Source: Ustulina deusta | Taxonomy: Eukaryota > Ascomycota > Sordariomycetes > Xylariales > Xylariaceae | NCBI GenBank assembly: GCA_023159155.1 | Contig: JAJNNX010000050.1 | Span: 124,001-188,000, forward strand | Direction of reading: 5' to 3' | Length of the DNA: 64,000 nt | Shown: piece after piece, positions 44,537-54,709 of the stretch | How the letters are laid out: each line of letters opens with the position of its first letter | How positions within the stretch are numbered: the first letter of the stretch is position 1 | The notes under the pieces: model-generated | What the model was told of the DNA's origin: nothing | The model's input: only the letters and a program-made list of their open reading frames with translations | Database searches by the model: none | Made by a program: the position numbers and the translations under genes

Positions 44537-45010
44537 ATGCAGTTCACTCTCGCAGCCTTTTCTCTCGTGGCCCTCGCCACCGGCGTCTTCGCCGCCCCTC
44601 AGAGTGGCCCAACCTTCGTGACCAGGGCCCAGGCTGGCGAACCTGACGCCACCACTGTCCCGTTCTACCCACCTGGCGTCCCGTTCCATCCACCTAACGG
44701 CACGTTCCAACCGCCTACTTCCCCCTTCCCTCCACCTAACGACACGTTCCAACCACCTACTGCCCCCTTCCCTCCACCTAACGCCCCATTCCATCCACCT
44801 AACGGAACGTTCCAACCACCCACCGCCCCGTTCCCTCCACCTGGCGTCCCGTTCCATCCACCTAACGGCTCGTTCCCTCCTTGGATGCCACACCGTCCCA
44901 TCGGAGGCTGCCTGCCCCTCCCAGTCCCTCACGCTGCGGCGCCTAGGGTTGGCCACTCCACCGCGGCCCTCGCGGTCGGCGTCGCCGCGGCCGTCGCTCT
45001 CTCGCTATAA
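44537..45010 (+). CDS. Secreted heptapeptide-repeat wall protein with GPI-like tail
   Basis: A 157-residue protein from the ATG at 44537; the frame is open 46 codons upstream, but this Met begins a classic signal peptide (FTLAAFSLVALATGVFA, cleavage about residue 19). Residues 42-118 are eleven consecutive seven-residue units of pattern [P/T/S]-F-x-P-P-x-x (PFYPPGV, PFHPPNG, TFQPPTS, PFPPPND and so on). Several junctions create N-glycosylation sequons (NGT twice, NDT, NGS). The C-terminus (STAALAVGVAAAVALSL) is a hydrophobic stretch after small residues, as in GPI-anchor signals. A cell-wall or surface protein is the likely role, by analogy with proline-rich fungal wall proteins; no enzyme domain exists. 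I do not recognise a named family. Confidence 0.8.
   Translation: MQFTLAAFSLVALATGVFAAPQSGPTFVTRAQAGEPDATTVPFYPPGVPFHPPNGTFQPPTSPFPPPNDTFQPPTAPFPPPNAPFHPPNGTFQPPTAPFPPPGVPFHPPNGSFPPWMPHRPIGGCLPLPVPHAAAPRVGHSTAALAVGVAAAVALSL
44660..44890 (+). repeat. Tandem 21-bp coding repeat
   Basis: Eleven degenerate 21-bp units encode the [P/T/S]-F-x-P-P-x-x heptads of the secreted protein. They fall into a partly higher-order order (PFHPPNG-TFQPPTA-PFPPP recurs), suggesting duplication of two- or three-unit blocks by unequal exchange. Confidence 0.85.
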
Positions 45011-47217
45011 GCGACTTCAACATGTTTTCTGATAATGGGCGTTATGGGCGTCGTTGGAATTTGGATTAGAAAAGCTCCTGTTTGTGGGGAGAGGTGCTGT
45101 TAAGTATTGGAAGGGGGGTTATGTTGTTGTGTGGTCTGGATGGGGGGGTTTTGTTTTAACAAGTCTGGCCGGAAAGACGACGACTAAATTGTCCGAGGGA
45201 ACGCTCACTACATGTCTCTGGCTGTAACTACACCTTTTAGTGCAACTATTCCACTCCCTTCTCCCCAGCCTGCAAGTCTTGTGTGAAAGAGCGTAATTGA
45301 TAATGCCGCCGTGATTTTATGATACAAGCTAGTCTCATCTCCCAAGGGCTTGAGAATGGGGATTTCGTGATCGCCTTTTCCGAAAGAGTCTTCTGAGTAC
45401 CTGGATGGCAAAATGAATGCTGGGGTATTCTAGAACGTTACTAATAAGAGTCACTCCTAGCAGTATCGTTTCCTTTAGAACTTGAAAGCCGGGGATATCG
45501 ACAAAGATTCCAACCCACCCCTCGCGACATCGTTTGCATCGCTATTCTCCCCATATCGGAATCGCTTCTTTGATACATCGGTACTGTCGGATTAAGCTGT
45601 CCTGTCGTATAAATCCCAGTATCAAATAATCAATGGTCTATCATGAACAGAGACATGGATTGCATACCGCCGTATACGCAAACCAAATGTTCATAATAGA
45701 GAAGCCAACCCGACTTTAACGCCTAGTCCGGATCCGAAGGCTATAAATCATGAACCGCGAGAAATGAGGTGACGGCCGGTCATGCTTCGATTGAATATAA
45801 AAGGCTCTCATATAAGAGAATAAACCTGATGATCTAGGCGTGACCGAAATACGTACTGCAGATATCAGCCGGACACCAAGGGATCAAATAAATACAAACT
45901 CTTGTTATTCTCGAACCTGTATTAGAGTACCTAACGTTGTCAATGCTGTCTAGACCCATAATAGGGGCTGTTTTGACTGCCCTCGATTAATTATCTCCAG
46001 CCTATACCTTTGCCATCGGGGCTTAACAGTTTCTAGAGGGCGCTTAGGCGCACCACTCACTGCAAGGCGAGAAGAATATGTTTTGTTGGCGCCAGATTCC
46101 CAGTTCTTGACAAAAGTGTTGACTACGATTAGATAATATTGACGATAGTTGCAGATTTACGGATACATTAAAATGTGGCGTAATATCTTCCAAATATTGC
46201 ATAATGTAATATATATTTCGAATGAGCGCCCTATGGGTCTCGTGAAAACGTTTCAGCACTGTCGTTGGATAACCGAGCTTTGCGAGGTTTCATTGGGAAA
46301 GGTCTAGAGACGGAGACGGCTCGGCCATGCGAACCATTCGGGCGCCATTCGGGTTCATAGAAGCGAGTATTATTGAGCACCAGCACCCCGGTTCAAAAAC
46401 CCCGGATTGTGGAGAGAAGGGGGGTTACATAGCCTGTCTAGGCTCGCTCGCGTCACCCAACTCGTGCCCTGTAACGGTCAACAATAAGCGATTAGGAGAT
46501 ATCTTCTCTCCAATGAGAAAATCCGCAAATTCCTACGCATCTTGTGACATATTTCCAGCTAGAACAGCACCCTATCAACTTGTGCCACAGCCAAACATTG
46601 CAGCGCAACCATTGCGCGTGAGCCATATCTGGCAGCGACTTGCGATTTATTATGACCAGGCAAGAGGAGTCGAATGAAGAAGGTAGTAGATCAAAGCTGA
46701 CAGTCACGAGGAAAGCGGACGCCATATTATATCGAACGCCAGAAAATCACTGACCTGTGCCCTGTTGGTAAACGGGAGCGTTTTCTACCCGGAACAGCTT
46801 GCGTCTTTGAATTCTATGACTCTGAGAACAAGGAGCCCCTCTAAGTCTCGGCGAGACGGGGCTGCAAGTATTTTATCATTCTCTTCGCCTTCGGCACGGA
46901 GGATTAAGGGGACCTGAGCGACTTAACAGTGATAGACCGGAAGAAACACTCTTGCTTACAATGCAGGAGGACGTCCGCCATCACACGACCTATCGGCCAT
47001 ACAAGAGGGTGTGAGAACCACCTATCTCATTCAACATGTGGCGGGGTCTAGAGGTCGTCTTTGACGCATGGCGGTCAAAGCCATAAGTAAGACCCCCTGG
47101 CTCCCTTGCATGTATATCTATACGTCCAGGCCGGTCCTGGCTACCTATTGACAAAGAACCAGGGACCTGGGTTTGGCAACACCGTCAATTAACCCTCTAT
47201 TTATCCATATTAGCAAG
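45011..47217. other. Intergenic region with no supported gene
   Basis: About 2.2 kb where I see no gene. A T/G-rich stretch follows the repeat-protein stop (45060-45160). Small frames at 46044-46259 and 46327-46677 lack recognisable content. The last ~150 bases presumably hold the tannase-family gene's promoter. Confidence 0.5.
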
Positions 47218-48894
47218 ATGGATCTACTAGAGATGATGACGTTCTGGGTCCTGATCACCCTAGGTGCGTCTCTGGCAACATCCTGGCCGTTGCCTCTCGC
47301 ACAACGCCAAGCCGTCAACTGCTCCCTCGACTACTTCACTGGTATTGCGCCGGTCGGGGTGCTTGTCGAGCGCGTACAACACGTCACGACCGGCTTCTTT
47401 GTCGAGACCGGAAATATTGGCTACCCGACCTTTCCCACTGGCTTACCGGAGCTATGTGCCGTGATCCTGAACAACGTCACCGCGAACTACCGATTCGGAA
47501 TGTTCTTGCCAGACGAGTGGAACTCGAGGTTTCTCACCATCGGTTCGTACGCGTTCTTGGGTGGAATCAATTGGCTTGAGATGGGTGTTGGCGTCAAATA
47601 TGGGGGCGTGGCTTTGTCCACCGACACAGGCCATAGCTCAGGGGCTGGAGACATGACCTGGGCCAATACGACCCAGAAGCAGGTGAACTGGGCATACCAG
47701 GCGCTCCAGGGGTCAATATACTTGGGAAAAGTACTCGCTGAAACGTACTATGGTCGACATATCACATACTCCTACTTCAGCGGGTGTTCTACGGGCGGGA
47801 GGCAGGGTCTGAAACATATCCAGCTCGACCCCAATGTCTTCGACGGCGCCCTGATCGGCGCCCCGGCGTGGGACACGAAGCATCTAATGCCCTGGTTATC
47901 GAAGTTAGCGACGTGGAACCTGCCGGAAAGCGCTTCGTATAGCCTGCACGACGCCGGCCTCTTCTCCCGTCTCCAGGCCGAGGTGTTGAAACAATGCGAT
48001 TCCCTAGACGGAGTCAAGGACAACATAATTAGCGCGCCGTCCACCTGCAGACAGAGATTCGACATCACGAAGGTCCGATGCGACGTCTCGAGCAACAAGA
48101 CGTCCTGCTGGACCAAAGAGCAAACCGAGACGGCGGCGAAGATGTACGCCGACTACGTGACGAGCGCCGGGGAGCTGGTCTACAAGGGATCAGAGTACGG
48201 CTCCGAGCTCGACTGGGCCACGTTTCTGCTCCCCGCAGTCCCCGACAACGATTCCCAGAACGTGAGGCGGAATTTCGACGGGCAATATGAAAGGTACTTC
48301 ATGGACTACGGGGAACTCTGGCAGACAACATGGTACAACGACTCGGTCGTGAGAGACGCCGAGGCCCGCGACGAGAGGACAGTGAAAGCCACGGCGGACC
48401 AATTCGACCTCGGCGCTTTCCGGGACAGGGGCAAGATCATCATGTACGGCGGGCTCGCCGATAACGTGGTGCCGGTGCAGCACACGACGTATTACTACAA
48501 CCGCACCGTCGAGGCGATGGGGGACGTTGGGGATTTCTTCCGGTACTTCCAGATCCCCGGCATGCGCCACTGCTGGGGCACGCCGGACAACGTCAAGGCG
48601 CCCTGGATGATGGGGGGCACGGGACAGTCGGTGCAGCGGCCGCCGTACGCGTCGGCGTGGTCCGTCCCGCTCGGCTTCAACGACGCCCGGCACGACGCGC
48701 TCCTGGCGCTCGTGGACTGGGTGGAAAACGGGCGGGAAGTCTCCCAGATCATCGCGTCCGAGTTCAACTTCACGGACGCCACGCTGCAGGACATGGTGCT
48801 GTATAGACAGCGGCCGCTGTGCGTATTTCCGAAGACGGCGAAGTGGGATGGTATGGGGAGTCAGAATGACGCAGCGAGTTGGAGCTGTAGTTGA
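47218..48894 (+). CDS. Secreted tannase/feruloyl esterase family protein
   Basis: A continuous 558-residue frame; the ATG at 47218 begins MDLLEMMTFWVLITLGASLATS, a signal peptide, and the 15 upstream codons start only at a TTG. The catalytic residues of the tannase/feruloyl esterase family are visible in order: nucleophile Ser in SGCSTGGRQG (about residue 190), Asp in YGGLADNVVP (about 412) and His in GMRHCWG (about 449). The Cys beside the Ser and the Cys beside the His form the family's CS-D-HC arrangement, in which a disulphide holds the triad together. Further blocks SYAFLGGIN, GVALSTDTGHSS and GALIGAPAW match the family. The enzyme should release gallic or hydroxycinnamic acids from plant tannins or cell-wall esters outside the cell. 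Several N-glycosylation sequons are present. Exact substrate cannot be assigned. Confidence 0.93.
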   Translation: MDLLEMMTFWVLITLGASLATSWPLPLAQRQAVNCSLDYFTGIAPVGVLVERVQHVTTGFFVETGNIGYPTFPTGLPELCAVILNNVTANYRFGMFLPDEWNSRFLTIGSYAFLGGINWLEMGVGVKYGGVALSTDTGHSSGAGDMTWANTTQKQVNWAYQALQGSIYLGKVLAETYYGRHITYSYFSGCSTGGRQGLKHIQLDPNVFDGALIGAPAWDTKHLMPWLSKLATWNLPESASYSLHDAGLFSRLQAEVLKQCDSLDGVKDNIISAPSTCRQRFDITKVRCDVSSNKTSCWTKEQTETAAKMYADYVTSAGELVYKGSEYGSELDWATFLLPAVPDNDSQNVRRNFDGQYERYFMDYGELWQTTWYNDSVVRDAEARDERTVKATADQFDLGAFRDRGKIIMYGGLADNVVPVQHTTYYYNRTVEAMGDVGDFFRYFQIPGMRHCWGTPDNVKAPWMMGGTGQSVQRPPYASAWSVPLGFNDARHDALLALVDWVENGREVSQIIASEFNFTDATLQDMVLYRQRPLCVFPKTAKWDGMGSQNDAASWSCS

Positions 48895-49298
48895 TCGATC
48901 GTGTCGACTCGTTCGTTCTTGGAGGGTCATCGCTGCGGGGAAAGGTGGCGTGTCAAACTAGCTTATGTGCACCAGAATACATACGATTGATTTATTTTTC
49001 TAGATTGGGATTTGTTTGTCCTGATGATCTTGTTCGAGGCAAACAGACCTGTGGTCAAATCCTCAGTATCTAATTTTGTCCTCTCTAAAAATACCCACCC
49101 TAGAAAGAAAGCAGGCCAGGATATTCCCAAATTCCCTCGTCATCTTCGGGAACCAAGCAGTCTAAACCGAGACGAAAAACATTTGATAATTCTATAAAAT
49201 TCTACTATTCTACTAATATTTCTACTCCCATGGAAAACACAGTAAATATCTTCAAAGCGCGATCTAAAAAATAAAAAAACTCTAAACGACCAGCAATC
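48895..49298. other. Intergenic region, convergent gene ends
   Basis: About 400 bases between two convergent genes; AT-rich, with no supported feature. Confidence 0.5.
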
Positions 49299-50687
49299 TC
49301 ACAACTTCCCCGCCCCCTCATCGCGGCGTCCCGATTTCCACCGGAGGATGCCATCCTGGTACATGGTGGCCACGTGAACGCCGCGCGGGCTCCAGATCTT
49401 GCTGTGGATGATGCCCCGCCCGGCCTGCACGCGCGGGAAGCACGCCTCCTGCACCCACCACTGCCCGGGGGGGCCCTCGTCGCACGCCATGACGGCGTCT
49501 TCGGCGTCGACGTGGACGGCGAAGGAGTAGCTGAGACTCGCGGCGCCTGCGGTCTCAAGCCCGAACTCGGCCGTGTTGTTGCCGATCAGCAGGAGTCCGT
49601 TACGGTCGGCCGCGTAGGCGTGCGCGCAGATATGCGCGTCCGCGCCGGCGATGGCGCATTCCTCGTTTCCGCCTCCGCCTTCGCCGGGGGTGGCGGGGAG
49701 TAGAGGCGCCAGCAGCCGATGCAAGACGAGCTCGCGGCGCTCGTGGAGCGGGCGCCCGGCGTTGTACGCGCGCATGTCGACCTTGCGCATCTCGAGACCG
49801 GGGAACATGCCCACGGCGTGGCGGGAGCCCGGGAGCGCGTCCAGCATGGCGTCGATGTCGGCGATGGGCGCCGGGTCCCAATCCGCGGGCGGGCGGGAGT
49901 CCAAGATCTCGGCGAACCGCGTGCGCGGCGGCGGCTCCTGCGTGGCGAGGCGGGAGATGGTGCTCGGTCGGAAGGAGACGATGGCGCTGAAGCAGACTGG
50001 GCCGAGCGGGAGGTCCGCGTCTGCGTCGGGGTAGTAGTCCCGTTCCGGGTTGGTGCTCGGTGACGTGGGCTGGCGCGCTATCACTAGGAGGTTCGGGAAC
50101 GAGGCGTTGGAAGCCAGGTTTGTCACCTCGTAGATGAATGGGCGGTCACCCCGTCCGGCTTCCGAGAAGAAACCGTGGATTGTCTGGCGAGTTGTCAGCT
50201 TCCATGCTCCCTTGTCCTTTCGGTGCCTCGCGAGCTGTCCATAGCGTGCATCGACTGCCCGGCAGCACCGCTACGAGTCCGAGGAGAGAAGACGTACGTG
50301 AATGCCGAATTTCTTGTCCTGGCCGCCATTGGCCGCCGCCTTCTGCGCGGCTCGGAACGACAGCGAAGCAGCTAGGCCGGCTTGGCTGTAGACATGACCG
50401 CCGTATGTAGCCGTCGGCTTGAAAACACCGGTCCCCAGCTCCATTGCGAGGGGGACGAAGTCGACGCCTGGAATCCAGGCGCTACGCCGACTCATGTATC
50501 GCCTCGTGACGTCCCCACCGCTCGCGACCTTGTCCGGAAGCGATATGAGGCTCATGGCCTCCTGGTATGTGAGACGGCCATGCCCTTTCCTCACCTCCTC
50601 GGCTGACGGGAGTTTCATCTCGGCCTCGGTCCCAACTGTGGCATCCGGGTTGTAGTATCGTGGCTCGTTGAATATACTGGATTTCAT
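49299..50687 (-). CDS. Acyl-CoA thioesterase, TesB-type double hotdog
   Basis: Minus-strand exons 50687-50298 and 50183-49299 with a 114-base phase-0 intron (GTACGT donor, CAG acceptor), giving 424 residues; the junction reads KKFGIH-TIHGFFSEAGRGDRPFIYEV, exactly where the first hotdog of TesB enzymes continues. TATYGGHVYSQAG (about 92-104) is the family's conserved block, and the second hotdog ends with AGRGIIHSKIWSPRGVHVATMYQDGILR, again characteristic. TesB-type enzymes hydrolyse acyl-CoA thioesters, often in peroxisomes; this one ends GAGKL, which is not a clear peroxisomal signal, so location is uncertain. The N-terminal ~65 residues extend beyond the bacterial core. Exon 2 is very GC-rich at third positions. 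The DHA1 transporter lies upstream on the same strand, but I see no evidence of co-function. Confidence 0.9.
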
Positions 50688-51302
50688 GCAGATGAATCAC
50701 ACCCTGCACTGTTCTGGCACGTGGAACGCATAGTGTACCTGTTATAACACTTCGCCCCGCCTGGAAATTAACATCAATAGTGGGACATGCGGAGACGAAA
50801 ACGCGGGGTTACGATCTGGGGGTGTTAAGCGATCGGATGGAATTGATGTTGTAGTGCAGAAGTGATGGAGATGATTGACATGCAGACACAGTGAGAGTGT
50901 CCTTATACACACTGTGCCATGTACCGTCGGATGCGACGCTGTGTTTAAAAAGCGCGTCAAAAGATATATCGAGAAGTATTAAGACTCTCCAAAAAAATAC
51001 CTATTTATATAACAACACATAATCAAAATCAGTAAGGCGGCTACGGGGGGACACCAGTGGCCCAACTTGAGTCAAGTCTTCAATAGAGGCAGCGCAAGCA
51101 TATCCTAAACTAGGTAGGTAATAAATCTCATATGTCTCGTGTGAATATCTAAATAGACATGCGTTATATGATTATCAAGATACTTATCCAGGCATGATTA
51201 TAGAATGGCAGAATGGAATTGAACATTGTGTCTATTACCTCTGCGTTGGTCTATCGAGCATCCTCTCCTGAGTAGGTAGAATCGAGATAAGCTTGTTAAC
51301 GC
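50688..51302. other. Intergenic region upstream of the thioesterase gene
   Basis: About 615 bases between two minus-strand genes, AT-rich from about 50940 onward, with a TAGGTAGGTA motif at about 51112. No gene is supported. Confidence 0.5.
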
Positions 51303-53751
51303 TTAGCTGGCCCTCAGCAGCCCAGTTTCCTTCTCATTGAGCTGGGCTTTCTGCTTCTCTGCCTCTACCTCTGCCGCTTTTATCGTCCTTTGCATTCGTT
51401 CTTTCCTCCACTTCGGCCCATTCTTCTGGATAATATAAAGGACGGGAGACTGGATCGTGAATAGGAGGGCAAGTAGCGTAAAAGCCCAGCCTCTGCCTAT
51501 CCCTCTGATGATATATTCTATCGAAGCTGTTGAGGCGGCGCCCAACAAGCAACGGACGAGGTTGTTCGCAGCAGTAGCCGTCGCCGGGGCCCCGGGATAT
51601 AAATCAACAATCAGAAGGTTCATGACTTGAAAGGGCCACGTAACGCAAATGCCAATGAAGAAAGATAAGACCAAAGGCACTGCGACGCTGGTTTGACGCT
51701 CGAGAGCCCACCCGTAGCCTGTACAAGCTCCGGCCCCTATAAAAATAAGTGGAAAAATTAACTGTATGCGTGCCTTCTCCAAGGGGAAATCCGTCACTAC
51801 GGCGAACTGAATTAGTATCTGTGGTCTTATATGATGCAAAGAGTCTTAAATAGCACGCAGAGCCGTTTGAGTTTTGCGCAGCTTGAAATTTGTTTCCAGT
51901 ATTCTGTTAGATGAGAAACTGAGATATAAATGCTTACGATCCATTCCTCGTTTACGGTCGATCTTAACGCCCATTTTCTTGGCGATTCTTCGGAAATTCC
52001 AGTCGGCAACGAAGCCACCCCCAATGGAGGCAATAGTTGTCGAACCTCCAATTGGAAGGTATAGCAGGCCGAGTGTCAAGGAATCGTAGCCGTAAATTTC
52101 TTGAAATTGGGTAGCTAGGGTAGCCGTTACTGTAGAGAAGCAAGTAAACAGCGCCGCGTTGAACGCGAGAATCATAATCATACTGTTAGAACGGGAAGTC
52201 AGCGATTATCATTCACGATTGGGATCCCGAGGATTCGGGAGTATTGTGAGAGCAAGTGCCGGTACGAAATTCTTGGTTAGGCAATCATTGTTTACAAGAA
52301 AAAAAAGGGAAAATATTAAAGAACAGGCCACGAAACGGTTGGGTTTTTAATGGGAAGGTCGTACTCCTTGTGGCACAACACCCTCAGGGTATTGAGGGGA
52401 TTGGGGATCGGTATTTTCTGTCTTGTGGGTGCTGTTGACCGATCTACGGTCTGCTTGCGGAATCGTAGGTAATCAATGAGGCTCATATTCCACCCTTGAG
52501 GTGGAATTGATCCATTACCGACAACCTTCCGTGCCGTTTCTGGCACCGCTAAGATGTACTACAACATCTGAGGTTAGTCATTGCTAAGCCGAATCCCATC
52601 TGTGGGCGTCTTCAAACAATACAAGGCTCTTGACATATGACCCGAGCCTACGAAGGACCTCGGTAGTGGCCAGAGCAAGAGGATGTGATTCCTAAAAGTG
52701 CTTACAGGGACCAGCCAAACAACTGTCAATATAATCAAAACCCAGAATATCCAAGGCCAGCCAAGATACGCGTTTATTACCCCTCCCTGTAAATCATTAG
52801 TGAATCTCGTTTCTTCATTCTGGTCGGCTGTCTCCTATTAGAAGAGGTCTGTTTGACCTACTGCAACCAGGTTAGTGCTAGCCCTGAAGTGTGGACTGCT
52901 AGGATAGCCAAGGTGAAGGATGTATTAAGATTTGGCTTACCAATTACGGGACCTACAGCTGGTCCGATAGTTATCCCAGAACCAACGAGTCCCATATATT
53001 TACCTCTTTCTGAGCTCGGGGCAATGTCCGCCACCACAGCATAAACTAAGGCGATGGTCCCACTGCTTCCACCACTCTGTAGCATACGTAAAACGAGTAG
53101 AGCCGCGTAATTCCTCTGCAAGGCCAAACCAATATTGGCGCCAAGGTAGATGGTGAAAGCGATAACTGCCAACACTCGGGGTCAGTAGTCGTCATTGTGA
53201 GCGTCATCTGCGGGAGTTTCTGAACCGTGAGAAGCTTCCAAGACATGGTTTCGGTTCAAGAGGGAAGCCCCCCACTCTTAAAGTCGCCCAAAATAAGAAG
53301 ATATTGACACCGAGGTTTACTCACTGAACGCAGGCCGCCTACCGGCGATGTCGCCGAAATCGCCGAAGATGGTCGGGGCGAGAGCTTGAAAGATCATGTA
53401 AGTTGTCAATGTGAGGTTGATTCTATCCACGCCAACTCCCAGATCGCTTGCCAAAGTCGGGATTGCAGGGAAGTAGATATTGCCGGTTATGGGTGATATA
53501 AAGGCTGATATGCAGTTCATACCAACAATCCACCTCTTCATACCCGGCGAGAAAACGGTGTAAGGGGGCCCGCTAGAGACACGTGAAAGAGTATTCTCGA
53601 GGTCGAGGTCTCGGTCTTGGTCTCCATCTCCATCTTGACTGTGGCTACAGCTTTTAGTCTCCTCCTGGATTTCAAACTCGGAATCATGATTACTCTGTTC
53701 AGGCTCGCACGTTTCGGTGGCTGGTAGATGGGGGTTCACTATTGAGGGCAT
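51303..53751 (-). CDS. MFS multidrug transporter, DHA1/QDR-like, six exons
   Basis: Minus-strand exons: 53751-53325, 53165-52941, 52782-52706, 52558-52365, 52182-51938 and 51796-51303, summing to 554 codons including the stop (553 residues). Introns are GT-AG. After a polar N-terminus, SPGMKRWIVGMNCISAFISPITGNIYFPAIPTLASDLG starts the first membrane helix, followed by the loop GDFGDIAGRRP (motif A-like), GANIGLALQ, the SSERGKYMGLVGSGITIGPAVGPVIGG segment (motif C of drug:H+ antiporters) and PETARKVVGNGSIPP, a hallmark of the fungal QDR-type DHA1 subfamily. The second half has the usual six helices and a charged Glu/Lys tail. Likely a plasma-membrane exporter of small organic compounds in exchange for protons. 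The exon 3 acceptor (GGGAG) was chosen to keep phase; a nearby CAG four bases earlier breaks the frame. An upstream in-frame start is possible but the N-terminal extension looks non-coding. Confidence 0.87.
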
Positions 53752-54709
53752 GACTACGGGCAATGAGACGAGAAGTGAGATGAGTGGGCTGAACACATGA
53801 CATAGTCCTGTAGCGATGTGCGCGATAGATGATAGATATGCAAAACCCGAATGGGAGATAGAAGACTTGCTCAACTGTACATCAAAAGAACCTCTCCGAC
53901 TACTATCTCGGTCTTTCGGCCTTACAGCAGATACTGGTGAGCGGGTCAAGCGACCCGCCCGTGATCAACCGGCTGTTATTCCCGGTGGTTCACACCAATA
54001 GATACCTTGCCCCGACCTTGCCCGTCTCGGGAGCCCCATGTGCAATGCCCTAGTCCAAAGCTGAGTAAGATTTGATGGGCGGCGTCAATGCGATACGGCT
54101 TCAGCAGTGACCATAACGGCGCGGCGGCATTTGACCACAACGGTGTCATCAGAGGATGTCGCGTCTCTTGAATCTTCCAGTGCTGACTGGCCCTCGGGGT
54201 TCTCTCCTTGCATGAAAACATCTGTTAATGGTTCGAATTTATGGGATGGGACGTCCAGAAGTCGGCCGAACCCGGATCCTTGTGCCATCACCACGAGGGG
54301 AGTGCGATGGGTTGAATCCCCGGTCCGGGTGACGAAAAAAACATGGCTGGATTGATTGGTCAATATTGCGTCTTGGGAATTAACGAAGACAAGTATGGGC
54401 GGTAAAGGAACCCTCAGGTTACAAATCAGACTTAGATATATTCTGAGAGGAACTGATCGTGGACTGGGTTGGGGGCTTTGGCCACCAGGTGGCCAGGTCT
54501 CGCGCACGATGTGCTTACCAACAGGCTCAAGCTTTTCTTGCAGCGAACGCACCGCGTCACCACACGACGATATGCCTTCTACCGAGATTACCTATACACC
54601 CGCTTCTATCTTCGCGAACGCCCCATTTTCACCAAGACGTTGAACAATCAAGTTTTGTCGAGGAACAGAAGAAAATCGACTGGATCTTAGGCTGAATTCT
54701 GTCGTAGTA
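53752..54709. other. Intergenic region, unrecognised open frames
   Basis: About 960 bases. A 155-codon minus-strand frame (54085-54552) overlaps others in opposite orientation and contains nothing I recognise, so I do not call it a gene. The region contains the upstream part of the transporter gene and the 3' end of the saccharopine-reductase pseudogene. Confidence 0.45.

Noticed and set aside
44510..44956. Long antisense open frame rich in Gly/Trp over the heptapeptide-repeat gene
   Set aside because: It is the mirror of the 21-bp coding repeat; the sense strand has a signal peptide, sequons and a GPI-like tail, the antisense frame has none.
40900..53751. Secondary-metabolite biosynthetic cluster (monooxygenase, esterase, thioesterase, transporter)
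   Set aside because: There is no polyketide synthase, peptide synthetase, terpene cyclase or other backbone enzyme, and each gene also fits general catabolic or export roles.
54085..54552. 155-codon minus-strand frame between the transporter and the pseudogene
   Set aside because: No recognisable content, no convincing splice extension, and frames on the other strand overlap it.
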